Shown in pieces: positions 53,178-64,000 of a stretch of DNA of 64,000 bases. A program made the translations under genes and the position numbers. Origin of the DNA: Sphagnum compactum (lineage: Eukaryota > Bryophyta > Sphagnopsida > Sphagnales); NCBI GenBank assembly GCA_965153455.1, contig OZ234500.1:15189579-15253578 (forward strand). Direction: 5' to 3'. The notes under the pieces were generated by a model that had not been told where the DNA came from, did no database searches, and saw only the letters and a program-made list of their open reading frames with translations. How positions within the stretch are numbered: the stretch's first letter is position 1; every line of letters begins with the position of its first letter.

Positions 53178-56100
53178 TTAATACAGCTTAGTTGTCACAT
53201 TTTGTTCATTAAACAACTGATGTTGTCCCTACATGGAGTACTTTCACACTTAGTTAAAAAATAAATAAAATAAAATAAAATAGAGATGTTTATCTTCAAT
53301 TAAGAACCTTGTGACCTTGAGACAATGAGAAGGAGTAGGGACTGTTTGAGGTATTGGACTTGCAATCCAAGTTAACAAGGCCACATAAATACACAGGCCC
53401 TACCCATCTATTTTAAATGAATTCAAATGATTGAAATGATTGAGAATAATACGATTGTAATATAAAATTGCATTATTGTGATATGTGAAAAGCACTTTTG
53501 TTTAAGGTGTTTGTTGGATAAAGATAAAGTATTTTTGAAGAATAATGTTTGTAATATTAGATTATATTGGAAAACATCATTTATTACTATACATTAAGTT
53601 AAATTGCAAAGAAATTATGAAATAGTCATCTTTTTTTTTAAATGAGTAAAGAATATTTATCTTGTAGTATTCAATATTGGATTTTTAGATTAAATGACAA
53701 TCAGGATAAAGCGTTGGTGTGGAAACGTAACAATGTTTAAGGGAGATATTGGTTGCAAATATTTGGTATTTGTAATTGAACTTAGTTTAGATTTTGTTTT
53801 TTGAGAAGACTATCAATTTGTCTTTTAATATTGAAGGTTAAATTAAGAATCCAAAACACTAGAACCTTGATTTCAACATTAATCAATCAACTTAGGACTT
53901 TTACAAATTTAAAATCGTTATGTAAATTAAGTGCATAGTTACAAAAACCATGACCGTTAATCTAAACATGAGATTTATGAAATAAAATATTAGTTTGACC
54001 TTCACTTTATAATCGAGAAACTAAAATCCTATGCAAGTATGGAATGTGTGAACCAAAACCCTATTCTATAAAGCAAAACATTATGCATCCTAACTTGGTA
54101 ATTTTTTAAAACAAATTCATAAACTTGACAAAGTAAAATGTTTGAACCCTAACTTGATTGTGATGTCTATAAACTGAATTTTTTTTTAAATCCTAACTTG
54201 AGAATTAAAGAAAACCTTCATTTGAGAATCTATTAGACAAGAACCTTAATTTGACATGAAATTTATAAATTAAAACATTATCTTTTATGTAGAACTTGAC
54301 AACCCACAAAACTAAAACCTTAATTTCAAAACTAATCCCAATTTATCCATTTCCTAAACACCAATATTCATTTTGAGAATACCAATATATGTTTTATAAA
54401 ACCCAACATCCATTTGAGTATAGCAACATTAGTTTCAAAATTAGATTGCAATATTTTCAACATTACTTTGTTTGAAAAATTCAATTATTAAAAGAAACAT
54501 TGATCTTAACAATTGTTTAGTATGGCATGATTGTCAATGATAACATAAGCAACCACTTCAAAAACTAATTGTAACTTTGCAAAAATAGCTACATTCATTA
54601 CACAATATGCAAAAAACACCTCATTCACAAAACTTTATATATTTCATTTAAAGTAAAAGGCCTAGGAAAATGATTAGGTTGTCTTTAATTCCTTAATCAT
54701 CCCTTGAGGTGGTTCTTAATGGTATCACCCAAGGATGCTTTCACCTATTATATATTTTTAAATGTACAACATACCATTATGTATGCAATATTTAAATTTG
54801 GTTCTTGATAATACTTGTTAACAACAAAATAATCAATAAGTTCAGTAGCAATTTCTATATGCATTATATAGTAGAAGAACAACACAATCTACATACATTA
54901 TAAATCAATGAACAAAAAACTTGCATGCGTGATATCTATGGTTGTGTTTCATTCTTTAACACATAATAGCCAATAATTCAGCAATAGGGTTCATAAACAA
55001 ACCTCCTATGAAGTTTTTTGTCTATACAGAGCTCATGTAAACAGATTGTCTTCCCTTAAATTTAGAAAAGATTGTAAATTCACAATTTAATAATGTTTCA
55101 ACCCAAGGAATACACAAAACATAATCAAAATTTTCCTTGGTCTCTTGGTGTATACTAATCTTCATTCGTGTTTCACAAAATACCATAACCTTGCACACAA
55201 AACAATAATAATATGTGTTTATGTTGGTTAAGGAAGGTAAATGGCATTTAACACTAACATTTTCAAAGCATTATGCACCAAAAACAAGTCTCAACTTCCC
55301 AACAACCCACACTCATACATGCAACATAATAAAAATACTTGTTAAAATAAATATAGGGAAAAAATCTTAGAAATTAAAAACAATCCTCGTTTCATTTGTT
55401 GTGCTTAAGCTTCTTCTTGAGCTTGGATTTGTGGACCTTTACCAACTTTTGCCTAGAACTTTCCTTAGGAACAAGAATCACAAAAACAAATGAATAATTG
55501 GTAATCGATTGGTGTTCCCCAAAAATGACATTCCCAAAATTCTAGGTAATAACAAAATATAAGGAGCCACCCAAGTGGATGGACACTCTTTAAAATTGCA
55601 TTTTTTGTATATTTGAATATCACAAAGGAAACATAATAGGTTACTTTATATTAATTGCGAAGTTTAAATGCTCAAAGTTTGACACAAATCAAAAATGGCT
55701 TTGCATGTTCAAAACATTCAAATGTCAAGTGTGGACCATTTTTTTTTTCAAATGTCTTTATTTTCTACCAAATGTGCACCATTATTTCTGAAAATTGGAA
55801 AGGATTTTAACATTGATGATTAGATGCGCAAAAGGACTTGAACTGATGATTTTTTTTAAAAACGCATTTGAACACATTTAGCTCAAAAATGCTTTTGACC
55901 CAAAAAATTATGAATTCTAAAAATGTGGCTTTAACAAAAGTTGTTCATATTTATGTGATAGAGGGCATGAATGCATAATATACATGATATAAAATCAAAT
56001 TATAGTCAAAATATATTTATATCTAACATGTAGCATTAAATTGGGTATCTAAAATACAATTTTTAAAATAATAATTCAACACAAAAATAACCCATGTGCT

Positions 56101-59100
56101 GTGCAATATTTGGAAAAGGACTTTTACTTTGGTGTCATTGACTCCATTTACTATGTTTTCACCCTTTTAATTAACAATGTTGATAGATTTTCAATATTAT
56201 AAGTCTTGAACCATATTTTAATGGCCATAAAACCATGATATTAATATATTATTACAATGTTAGTCCATAACATCAACTATCTTAAATACTATATTTCAAA
56301 ATCTAACATTTTCAACATTTTTTCACCTCCAAAAACCTACCACTTAATGCCACAATTAATGTTCTCATCATCAACATTTCCCCTTTCCACATATCACTAT
56401 TATGAATTTACACTATATGAAAGAAAAAGAAATATGTTCAATCTATTTACACTACTACCAACATTGGAACACATGATTGTCTTTTAAAAACTCACAAGCA
56501 AACATGATTAGATTATGAAAACTTGCACAAAAAACACCCCAAAAAAGTAATAGATTAATTGACATACAAAACAATAATTAAAAAATGAAAAAAATATTTA
56601 GAATTTGCACCCAATTCAAAATTTTGCAATACAAAAAATACAACAAACAAAAACATTAAAATAATTTAAAAAATCATAAAACATTAAAATAAAAATTTTA
56701 AAGATCCCACAAACCAACAAAGATTATACGGAAAAAAGTGGTGATTAGCAAGTGATGCTCAAACAAACAACCACTATAAAATGGTGACCAATGCTAAACC
56801 TATTATGTTGGTAACTATACAAACATGGAAGCGAGTGAGATTTTCCCAAGTTTGGGCCGTTTTTTTACATACTTTGCTTAAAGCAAATTTGGTTACACCA
56901 CACTTGTACTTAGCCAAACAAAATCATGCACAATAAACACATTAAAAAAAAAAATTATACCAAAAAATGTTTCCATTCTTATAGGAACCACACCCAACCA
57001 CTAAGGTGATTGTTTATTTTAGGAATATCTTAAGAAAATATTTCATTTGTAAGTTGGAAAAAATCATTGATAAATTCTTATGACCTAAAAAAATGTTGCA
57101 TTATACTATTTTGTAAATACAGGTTTTTAAATTCTACCCCAAAATATGTCCTATTGAAATAAACTCCCCAAAACTATAAGTATTTATAATGTTTAATAAA
57201 CAATGGTTATAGTGTTTAATGAATAATTTTGAGTATTTTATCCTCATTACATTCAATCCAAATCATATCACATGTGTCCATATTATATTAGAAACATTAT
57301 CATGCAAACTAATTAAAGACTTGCAACATTAGTAAAAATTTTGAGATAAAAACATGAAAAATTAAACATTAGTTACTACGTGTCTTGTGGCTCTTGTTAG
57401 TGTGGACGCACCCAAAACCAAAAAAGATGCATAACTTTTTTAATATACATACAGGTACACAAATACAACAACATAAGGAAACATCTAAAATATACAAAAA
57501 ATTTCAAAAACACACAAAAATGAATTTTTTTAATTGCACAAAAGATCAAATAGAAACAAAAATTACAAAAAGAATTATAAAACATGAAAAATTGAAAAAA
57601 TATATACAAAGAAATACAAAGGAAATAACCCCAACCTAACAAAAAACAACATGCAACACAAGAAACAAATTTTATTTTTTTTTCCCCCTTCAAGCTTCAC
57701 ATCACCTTTACAACAACAAAAAATCAGACTTGTAACATAAGAAACAAAAAAACAAACACCTTTTTCTCCTTCCAAACTTCACACCACTTCTATAAGAAAA
57801 AAACACAAAAAAAGAAGAGAGGGGACCCATGACCCAAATGACAATAGTAAACTCAAAAACAACAAGACAAAACACCAAAAACAAAAACAAAGTGAGAGGC
57901 AACAAAAATATAAACAATAAACAAACAAATAAAAACATGCACACAAACAATAGTTCAACTCTTTAAATTCAAACAACTAACTAAAAACAAAACAAAAACC
58001 CTTAGGACATACCTCATGACATTTTGAATGTTCCTTTCATCAAGCACTAATGTGCATAATACAAAAAAGGACATTGTAAGCATAATGCGATGTGAACATG
58101 TGATAAACAAACAATAAAAACACAATGGTGTGAACATTACGATTTAAGGTAACGTCCTAGCACCAACGTTGGATGCAATAGTTTTTCCTTTTGAGAGGGC
58201 AAAGCTTAACATATATCATCTTGACTAGGACCCCATTCAAACAAGTTGAAATTGTCAATTCCAATGAATAATAGTTATAACCAAATGGTTTCTTAAGTAA
58301 CATAATAAACCTTCAAAAAATGATGTGGAGTTTAAATGAAATGTAAGCATTCAAAGAAATTTCCTAGTCTAAAATGGAGGCACATTTATATGGTGCATTT
58401 TACCTCCACAATGGGGAGGGAATATTTGATTTTAAAGAAGGTTCATACAAGCATCATGCAAGTTTTTTTTAATGTACCCTTATAATAAGGTACATTATGA
58501 AAAAAATCATATATTTGGCCGATAAGGGTGTCTTGCAACTTTAGAACAAGGGAATTACCACTAATACCTTGGGATGAATTCAGGGGCATGTCATAATTGT
58601 TGTCACGATAAAAATTACAATATTCACATAAGGCAAAACAAACTCTTCAAATGTGTGTTCAATTATAGATTTTACCTCTTTAATTAAGGCTTTGTGTGAT
58701 GGAAACATCACTTGTAGGTCCCTCTTCAAAGCAAAGTGCTTTATCTATATGTTTCAACCATGTTTAAAAGGAGCAAACCTTTCACACAAGCAACACAAGA
58801 TCATCAATGAGACATTTTTGTTGTTTTTCACCTTTTTTGTAAGGTGCAATACTACTAAAAGATTGTGAAATGGATTTCAAAGTGATAACTTTTTTAATTT
58901 CAAAATTTTACTTTTAAAAGAGATATATTGATGTAGAATGTTATAGTGCAACCTCATTGAAATACATATAAGCAACATTTGGATGTTCAAATTCCACATG
59001 TTTCTTTATGGCCAAAGTACCATATTTTGTTTTGTAAGAAATAACCATTTTCCTATTCCTAGTTTTCAATCCCAAACTATTAGTAACCAAAGAATTTACA

Positions 59101-60890
59101 TGACATAAAATGCAACTTGTTCAATTTCAAAAGTCATGGCCTCATCTACACTTGGTCTTTAAAAGGTCCAAGGAGCAAATCTTTGACACCACAAAATCCA
59201 AAAAGTTGATTGTTTTTGTAATGCAAGTAATTCATTTGCTTACATTTTGCCCTAGCTCATGACCTAGCTTATTGACTATTGTTATTGACTTGCCAATCGA
59301 CAAGGACAGCACTTTTACTTATAATAAGCATAATTTGATAATATTGATAATAATCAATATTAGAGGGCAATGCATCACCTTCTTCAGGTTCAAGTTTAAT
59401 TACGATACCATTGGATTTCCATCTTTTTAACTTCTAACTTTCTAAAGTTTAAAATCAAAAACGTTATAGTAACACATGTATAAAATTTGAACTGAACTTG
59501 AAACTCTTAAAATAAAGTTTCTAAAATTGAACTTACATTACACATTTGTGCAACAAAAATGGAAAAAAATTCTTACCTTGAAGTAAAAATGAAAATAAAA
59601 TATGTTGATATTATAAAATCAATGACTTTGACTTTGGTTTGAACACAATTAATAAGAATGATGGTTGTCATTAAACAAAGCTTACCTTCAAGCCAAAAGA
59701 ACCTTGAGCTTGTTGGGCTTTGCAAATGTGAAAACATTTGACAAACGCAACATTTGAAAATGTCTTTGGTCATGGTTCATGGCAATTTTGAAAAAATATA
59801 TATTATCACAAAAACAAAACATGAGGCAAGCCATATGAAAAACCAATGTTACTACAATGCCAACATGACAAACAATAACATTGAAACTTGCAAAAAAACT
59901 TAGTTCTAGGGTTTAATGCAATGTTGTTAAAGTATAATATTTAGCTCATGAAATCAAAGTTTAAATCCTATTTACCCAAAATCTTTTACCTAGATCTTAA
60001 AAATGCTTCCCCCATTTGTGTACCAACATGTCTTGCACATATCCCAAGGTTATGCATAGGGTTTTGTTTTTTTTAAACCACATAAATAATTAAGTTATTC
60101 ACATACCTTATAAATATTTGATAAATATATTTGGGTAAAAGTTATAGTTGCACTACATTGGTTTTCATGTTTTGTAATTCCTATCATTTATGATAAAAGT
60201 TCTTAAATTCATTAAGGTTTATTACAACCCCTAATTTTACATATGTCTTGTTTGATCTTGTCCATTTGCCCCTTTCCTTATGCCATGTACGGCTTAGATG
60301 AAAACATAACCAAAATTGGGTGCATAGTGAACTATCGTTTCATGTAGGTCCCTACATTGGGGTGAATGCAAGTTATAGTGGCTCAGTTTTTACATCCCAT
60401 TGCAATTTTTTGCATGGTGTGTAATGAATTAACATGCCATAAAACCATTTATATGCACAATTGGGACTTGGTTTAAGATTTTCAACTTCATAAAAAACTA
60501 TTTATATAATTTGTGCACAATAAATGTGCACCCATTATGTACTAGTGGACTTTTTGAAATGAAAACATATGGATTGTTTTGACCATCTGCACTTCCCATA
60601 CACATGAAATATTCAATATCATTTTTTGAAAATATATCTTATAAGGATTTAATATTTGATAGATGAAAGAAAAAGAAAACATAGATTTGAAAACTTCATT
60701 ACAAAAGCATTAACCAAAATATAATTATGAACTTTTGAATGACCAAAATCTGGACCTTATTTTCAACAGTCTTTACATGGGTCATTTTTTGTTGGCTTGA
60801 TGATTTTTTCCTTGTAAAATGTATGTAAAAAAGATCTTTATGTGGGTATATTTTCATATGAATTTAATTAGCTCATAAACCAACCCATAG
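53178..60890. other. Long AT-rich, gene-free stretch
   Basis: More than 7 kb of low-GC sequence with biased A/C or T/G strands (for example 57370-57960, rich in A and C). Open frames are lysine/asparagine- or phenylalanine-rich without motifs. A single degraded relative of the 9971-10205 array lies near 60340-60420. No RNA gene, element end or credible exon seen. Confidence 0.5.
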
Positions 60891-60899
60891 TCCCCCATT

Positions 60900-61700
60900 T
60901 ATGTCGCAACCCCACTTTGGGCTAAGTGTGAGGGTGAAGCCCACACTCCCAAAAGTGGGAAGTTGGAGTCCTCCGGGACTCCCGAAAACTCAGAAGCGAT
61001 TATAGGGGGTCAAAACACCTCGCCTTGAGGTGTTCTTTATATCAATGGAAAGGTCTTGAAGTGTAGATGTCTAAAATGCCCTCGCATTGGCCATTTGGAC
61101 ATCTGCAGCTCAAGTTATGGGCAAAAGAAGGGCCGGGAGTCAAACTAACAGTTTGACTCCCGACCACTAAAAGTCAAGAATCGACCTCTTCCCGACGTCG
61201 CCTGAAGGAGTGCAACATGGCGTTGGAAAGCTCTCGAGGAGAGCTACAACTTTGGTTTAGACCTCACTCCAATAGGAGGTTGGATCCGGGAGATATGAGC
61301 TCCCAAAGTTCTGGGACTCCAACCCGGGACAGTTTCGGGACTCCAACTTGGGAGTCCCGGGAAAAAGAGCCATTCGGATATAACTTCCGCGGTGAGACGC
61401 AGAGTATACTATATGGGAAAAGGTGGTGGCTTCCCTCGAGTCCGGGCCGTGGTGAGTCAAGTGAGTCCGAGTTAGCCCGTGGCTTGTCCCAACACCAAAA
61501 GGGTGCAGAATGAGTTCTAACCAACTTGGGGTTGGTTTTGATGCAGATTTGAGTAGGTGAAAAGCTTGTCCTTCTTCCTAGTCTAATCCCGGGACTTCTA
61601 GCACGCCCCTCTACCCCTCTTTAATGCTGGAAGTCGGGAGTGGCCCTCAAGTCCCAACTTTCCGCAACTTTACACAATTGGACCCTCAAGTGGGTTCAAC
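60900..61700 (-). repeat. GC-richer repeat block, inverse relative of 30815-31390
   Basis: Contains GTCGCAACCCCACTTTGGGC, CCGGGACTCCCGAAAACTC, GCCGGGAGTCAAACTAACAG and GACTCCAACTTGGGAGTCCC. These match the reverse complement of 30815-31390 in reverse order. The frame at 61217-61513 is built from these GGGACTCC repeats, and I do not treat it as a gene. Likely remains of a retrotransposon LTR. Confidence 0.5.
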
Positions 61701-64000
61701 AAGGGACTTGAGAGCGCATCAATTTATGTTAATTTGACACCAAAAGATGGACTTTTAAGGACTTTTTATCTACCAAAAGTGAACCACTCAACCTTGCATC
61801 TACCCATTAGCAATGTCCTCATAATGGTTTTATTATTTATGGCAACAAAGGCAAAATGTCAAAAGTATTGTTGGGTGGCTATTAGAAACAAGAATAGACA
61901 CTTGATGGTTATCAAGGTGGTTTTTAGGATTCATAACCACAATTTAAAAAATGAAAGACTTGTTCCTAGTATATAATTATGGTCTTCAAATTTTTGAATA
62001 AATCAAAAAATCAACCATAAAATTATCATTATTTTTCCAAAATTTTCATGAAAACCAAGTTTCTTTTGAAGAATTGGGATTGACCATTCATCAATTCCTG
62101 ATTTTTTTTCAAAAAATCATAACTAATGGTTTTTTTTATTCTAAATTATTTAAGAAACAAGAACTAATCATTTTCTATGAATTCAAATAACTACACACAA
62201 CTAGTCTAAAACAACAAAAAATGAACTCACAATAATATGAATATTTGAAAAAAGGTCTAACAAACAATAATATTAGTGCATACTTTAGCTCTTCCTCCTT
62301 GTTGAAAATTGATAATGGATCAATGAGAGAATAAAGATGAATAAAACATAGATTTACAATGAGTTTTCTACCCAACCTTATATTCACACAAATTGTTATA
62401 AACTTTATTATGCCCCCAATTATAATCTATTCCTAATAACATATCAACACCCCATATCCTTTTTCAGTATTGCATTCACAACACACATGCACAAATGTCT
62501 AACCCTAATTCAAATATTAGTTCTAAAAAAAATTAAATGCATGAAGCACAAACATTTGCCCCAAGTGAACCAACACCCATGTTGGTGCTTTCATGAACTT
62601 TTTAATGAACTTTTTTAAAGGCCATATTAAGCCCAAAAAATGTTAGATTTGAATTGAATTTTGTTAATTAGTTTTAATATTGGATATTTTTAATAAATAT
62701 AAATAATTTAAATGGAATTTGGAATTTGGAATTTTTACCCAAGGCCAAATATTTAAAGTAACAAAGAACTTGATAAAAGTAATTTATAAGATGTTGACAT
62801 TGAACACCTTTCTTGGATGTTTCAAATTTTTCAAATAAAAATTCATCATCATTATTAGTTATAATGATATTTATGATAAAAATTCAAGAGAACATTGACA
62901 CGACATCAAACATGAATGATGCCACCAAGCTCATGTCACAATTGCTCCTTTTATTGTTGAAGAAGCTATAGAAAGGAGTGACAATAATCACATAGCAAAA
63001 TGTCAAAACACTTAAGGAGTTTTGAATTTAAAAAAAGATTCAAGTTTTTTATTAAAACTATTCAATTTTGGCTATGTTGGAGCTTTTGAGAATGCAATAA
63101 ATAATTCATGGTTGCCACAAGATCCAAGATAGAAGAAATGAACTTCACTTGAAATGGGATTTATGGAATTCTTGCAAAGGCAGGAGTTGTTCACATGGAG
63201 GACAATTACACCACTTGTGGTAGTCACAATTCTATGTGTGGTGGTGGTAGCAACTTTTCACAATTATGTCTAATCCCTTGACACAAAGCTTTGGTGGGAA
63301 CTCAAAAGATTGTAGTGCATCATGGAACAATAGGGTTGGAGTGGGCCCTAATTTTGTCTCGTCAAGGGAATCATGCCTAAAATCATACAATTTCATGATG
63401 AACAAGTGTTAAAAGATTTAGCCATTTGAAAATTTGACATTGTTTCTAAAATCAATCCCCCATATGCTTTCTTTTCTAGAAAATATGGTACCTATTTTTA
63501 AAAACCCCTAATGTTAACTCTTGTTTTCTCATGCAAAAAAAATGATTCATTGATTTCCTTCTCATACTAATGAGTGTGTTGTATGTTCAAATGATCTTGC
63601 AAATGGTTGCAAAACCCTTCCAAGTTTATGCACATGGTTTTGATTCAAGACCTAACATGCAAATTTGTAATGGTATTATTTATGTATTCCCCACTCAAGA
63701 AAATGTTAACCTACCCCAAATCTTAACATCCCAAATTAACAATTTGCATAGAATAGAGGTCAAACATTATTTGAACTAGCAAATATCAAAATGTTTGTAA
63801 TTTTAATCAAAGTCTTGAATTCATTTGTAATGTGTAAGTCCAATTTGTATATAATTTTGAAGATTTTCTTTTCTTGTCTGATAGGTTTCTTCCCGCCACA
63901 AATAATCATAAGATCACAAAATTAACTTGTGAAATTGAAGGATAATACAAAAAAATCATTCAAGAATGACAAGACACGCCAAGAGTGAGCGATCTGTCAT
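61701..64000. other. AT-rich intergenic DNA with dispersed-repeat relics
   Basis: The stretch 61850-62180 resembles 41621-42010 and includes the 24-bp string shared with 36924-36947. The remainder shows no supported gene. Confidence 0.45.

Noticed and set aside
57385-57976. Lys/Asn-rich plus-strand and Phe/Cys-rich minus-strand frames
   Set aside because: They come from a strand-biased A/C-rich stretch; the hydrophobic minus-strand peptides are a composition effect.
61217-61513. Open frame of 98 codons on the plus strand
   Set aside because: Built from GGGACTCC-type repeats of a block found inverted at 30.8 kb; no protein motif.
63570-63779. 69-codon frame near the right end
   Set aside because: AT-rich context, no motif, no splice or promoter support.

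Overview
The window looks like nuclear DNA of a land plant. Supporting evidence: an alpha-expansin, a plant-type XRCC4 head, a DUF3444 domain, a relic of a PLS-type pentatricopeptide (PPR) gene, an N-terminus that looks like a plastid transit peptide, plant telomere-type AAACCCTAA boxes, and hAT-type transposon debris. The DNA is AT-rich, with small GC-richer gene islands, short to medium GT-AG introns, and many microsatellites and tandem repeats. I cannot name the species. The texture would suit a non-seed plant (bryophyte, lycophyte or fern), but that is a guess.

Layout: 1-340 holds the first exon of a minus-strand gene that leaves the window on the left. 3.6-4.3 kb has a small unknown gene candidate. 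4.4-5.4 kb has an intronless, rearranged fragment of replication protein A large subunit (RPA1) between two diverged copies of a hairpin-bearing repeat. 6.8-9.2 kb has an array of about a dozen tandem DNA hairpins, followed by a decayed zinc-finger/transposase-like relic. 9.9-13 kb is largely tandem repeats. 15.5-22.5 kb holds an eight-exon plus-strand gene whose in-phase exons join an XRCC4 head and coiled coil to a C-terminal DUF3444 domain. 24.07-27.3 kb holds a minus-strand gene encoding an alpha-expansin with a secreted N-terminal extension of about 740 residues (acidic/His-rich, Pro/Ser-rich, and about eight 44-50-residue repeats). 29-32 kb has a dead hAT transposase and a dead PPR gene. 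33.6-34.5 kb is a GC-richer island, possibly the start of a minus-strand gene. 37.5-39.7 kb holds a divergent TraB-like membrane protein. 45.7-47.2 kb has two related hAT-type non-autonomous elements lying 59 bp apart. 48.6-51.8 kb holds a protein with an N-terminal SAP-like motif and a C-terminal membrane tail. From 52 to 64 kb I see no convincing gene, only AT-rich sequence, one MITE, and a repeat block that occurs inverted at 30.8-31.4 kb.

The genes do not form a pathway, as expected for a plant chromosome. The two most unusual items are the XRCC4-DUF3444 gene and the repeat-extended expansin. Both rest on exon joins I worked out by hand (splice signals and phase); RNA evidence has not been seen. 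Family assignments come from recognising sequence motifs, not from a search.
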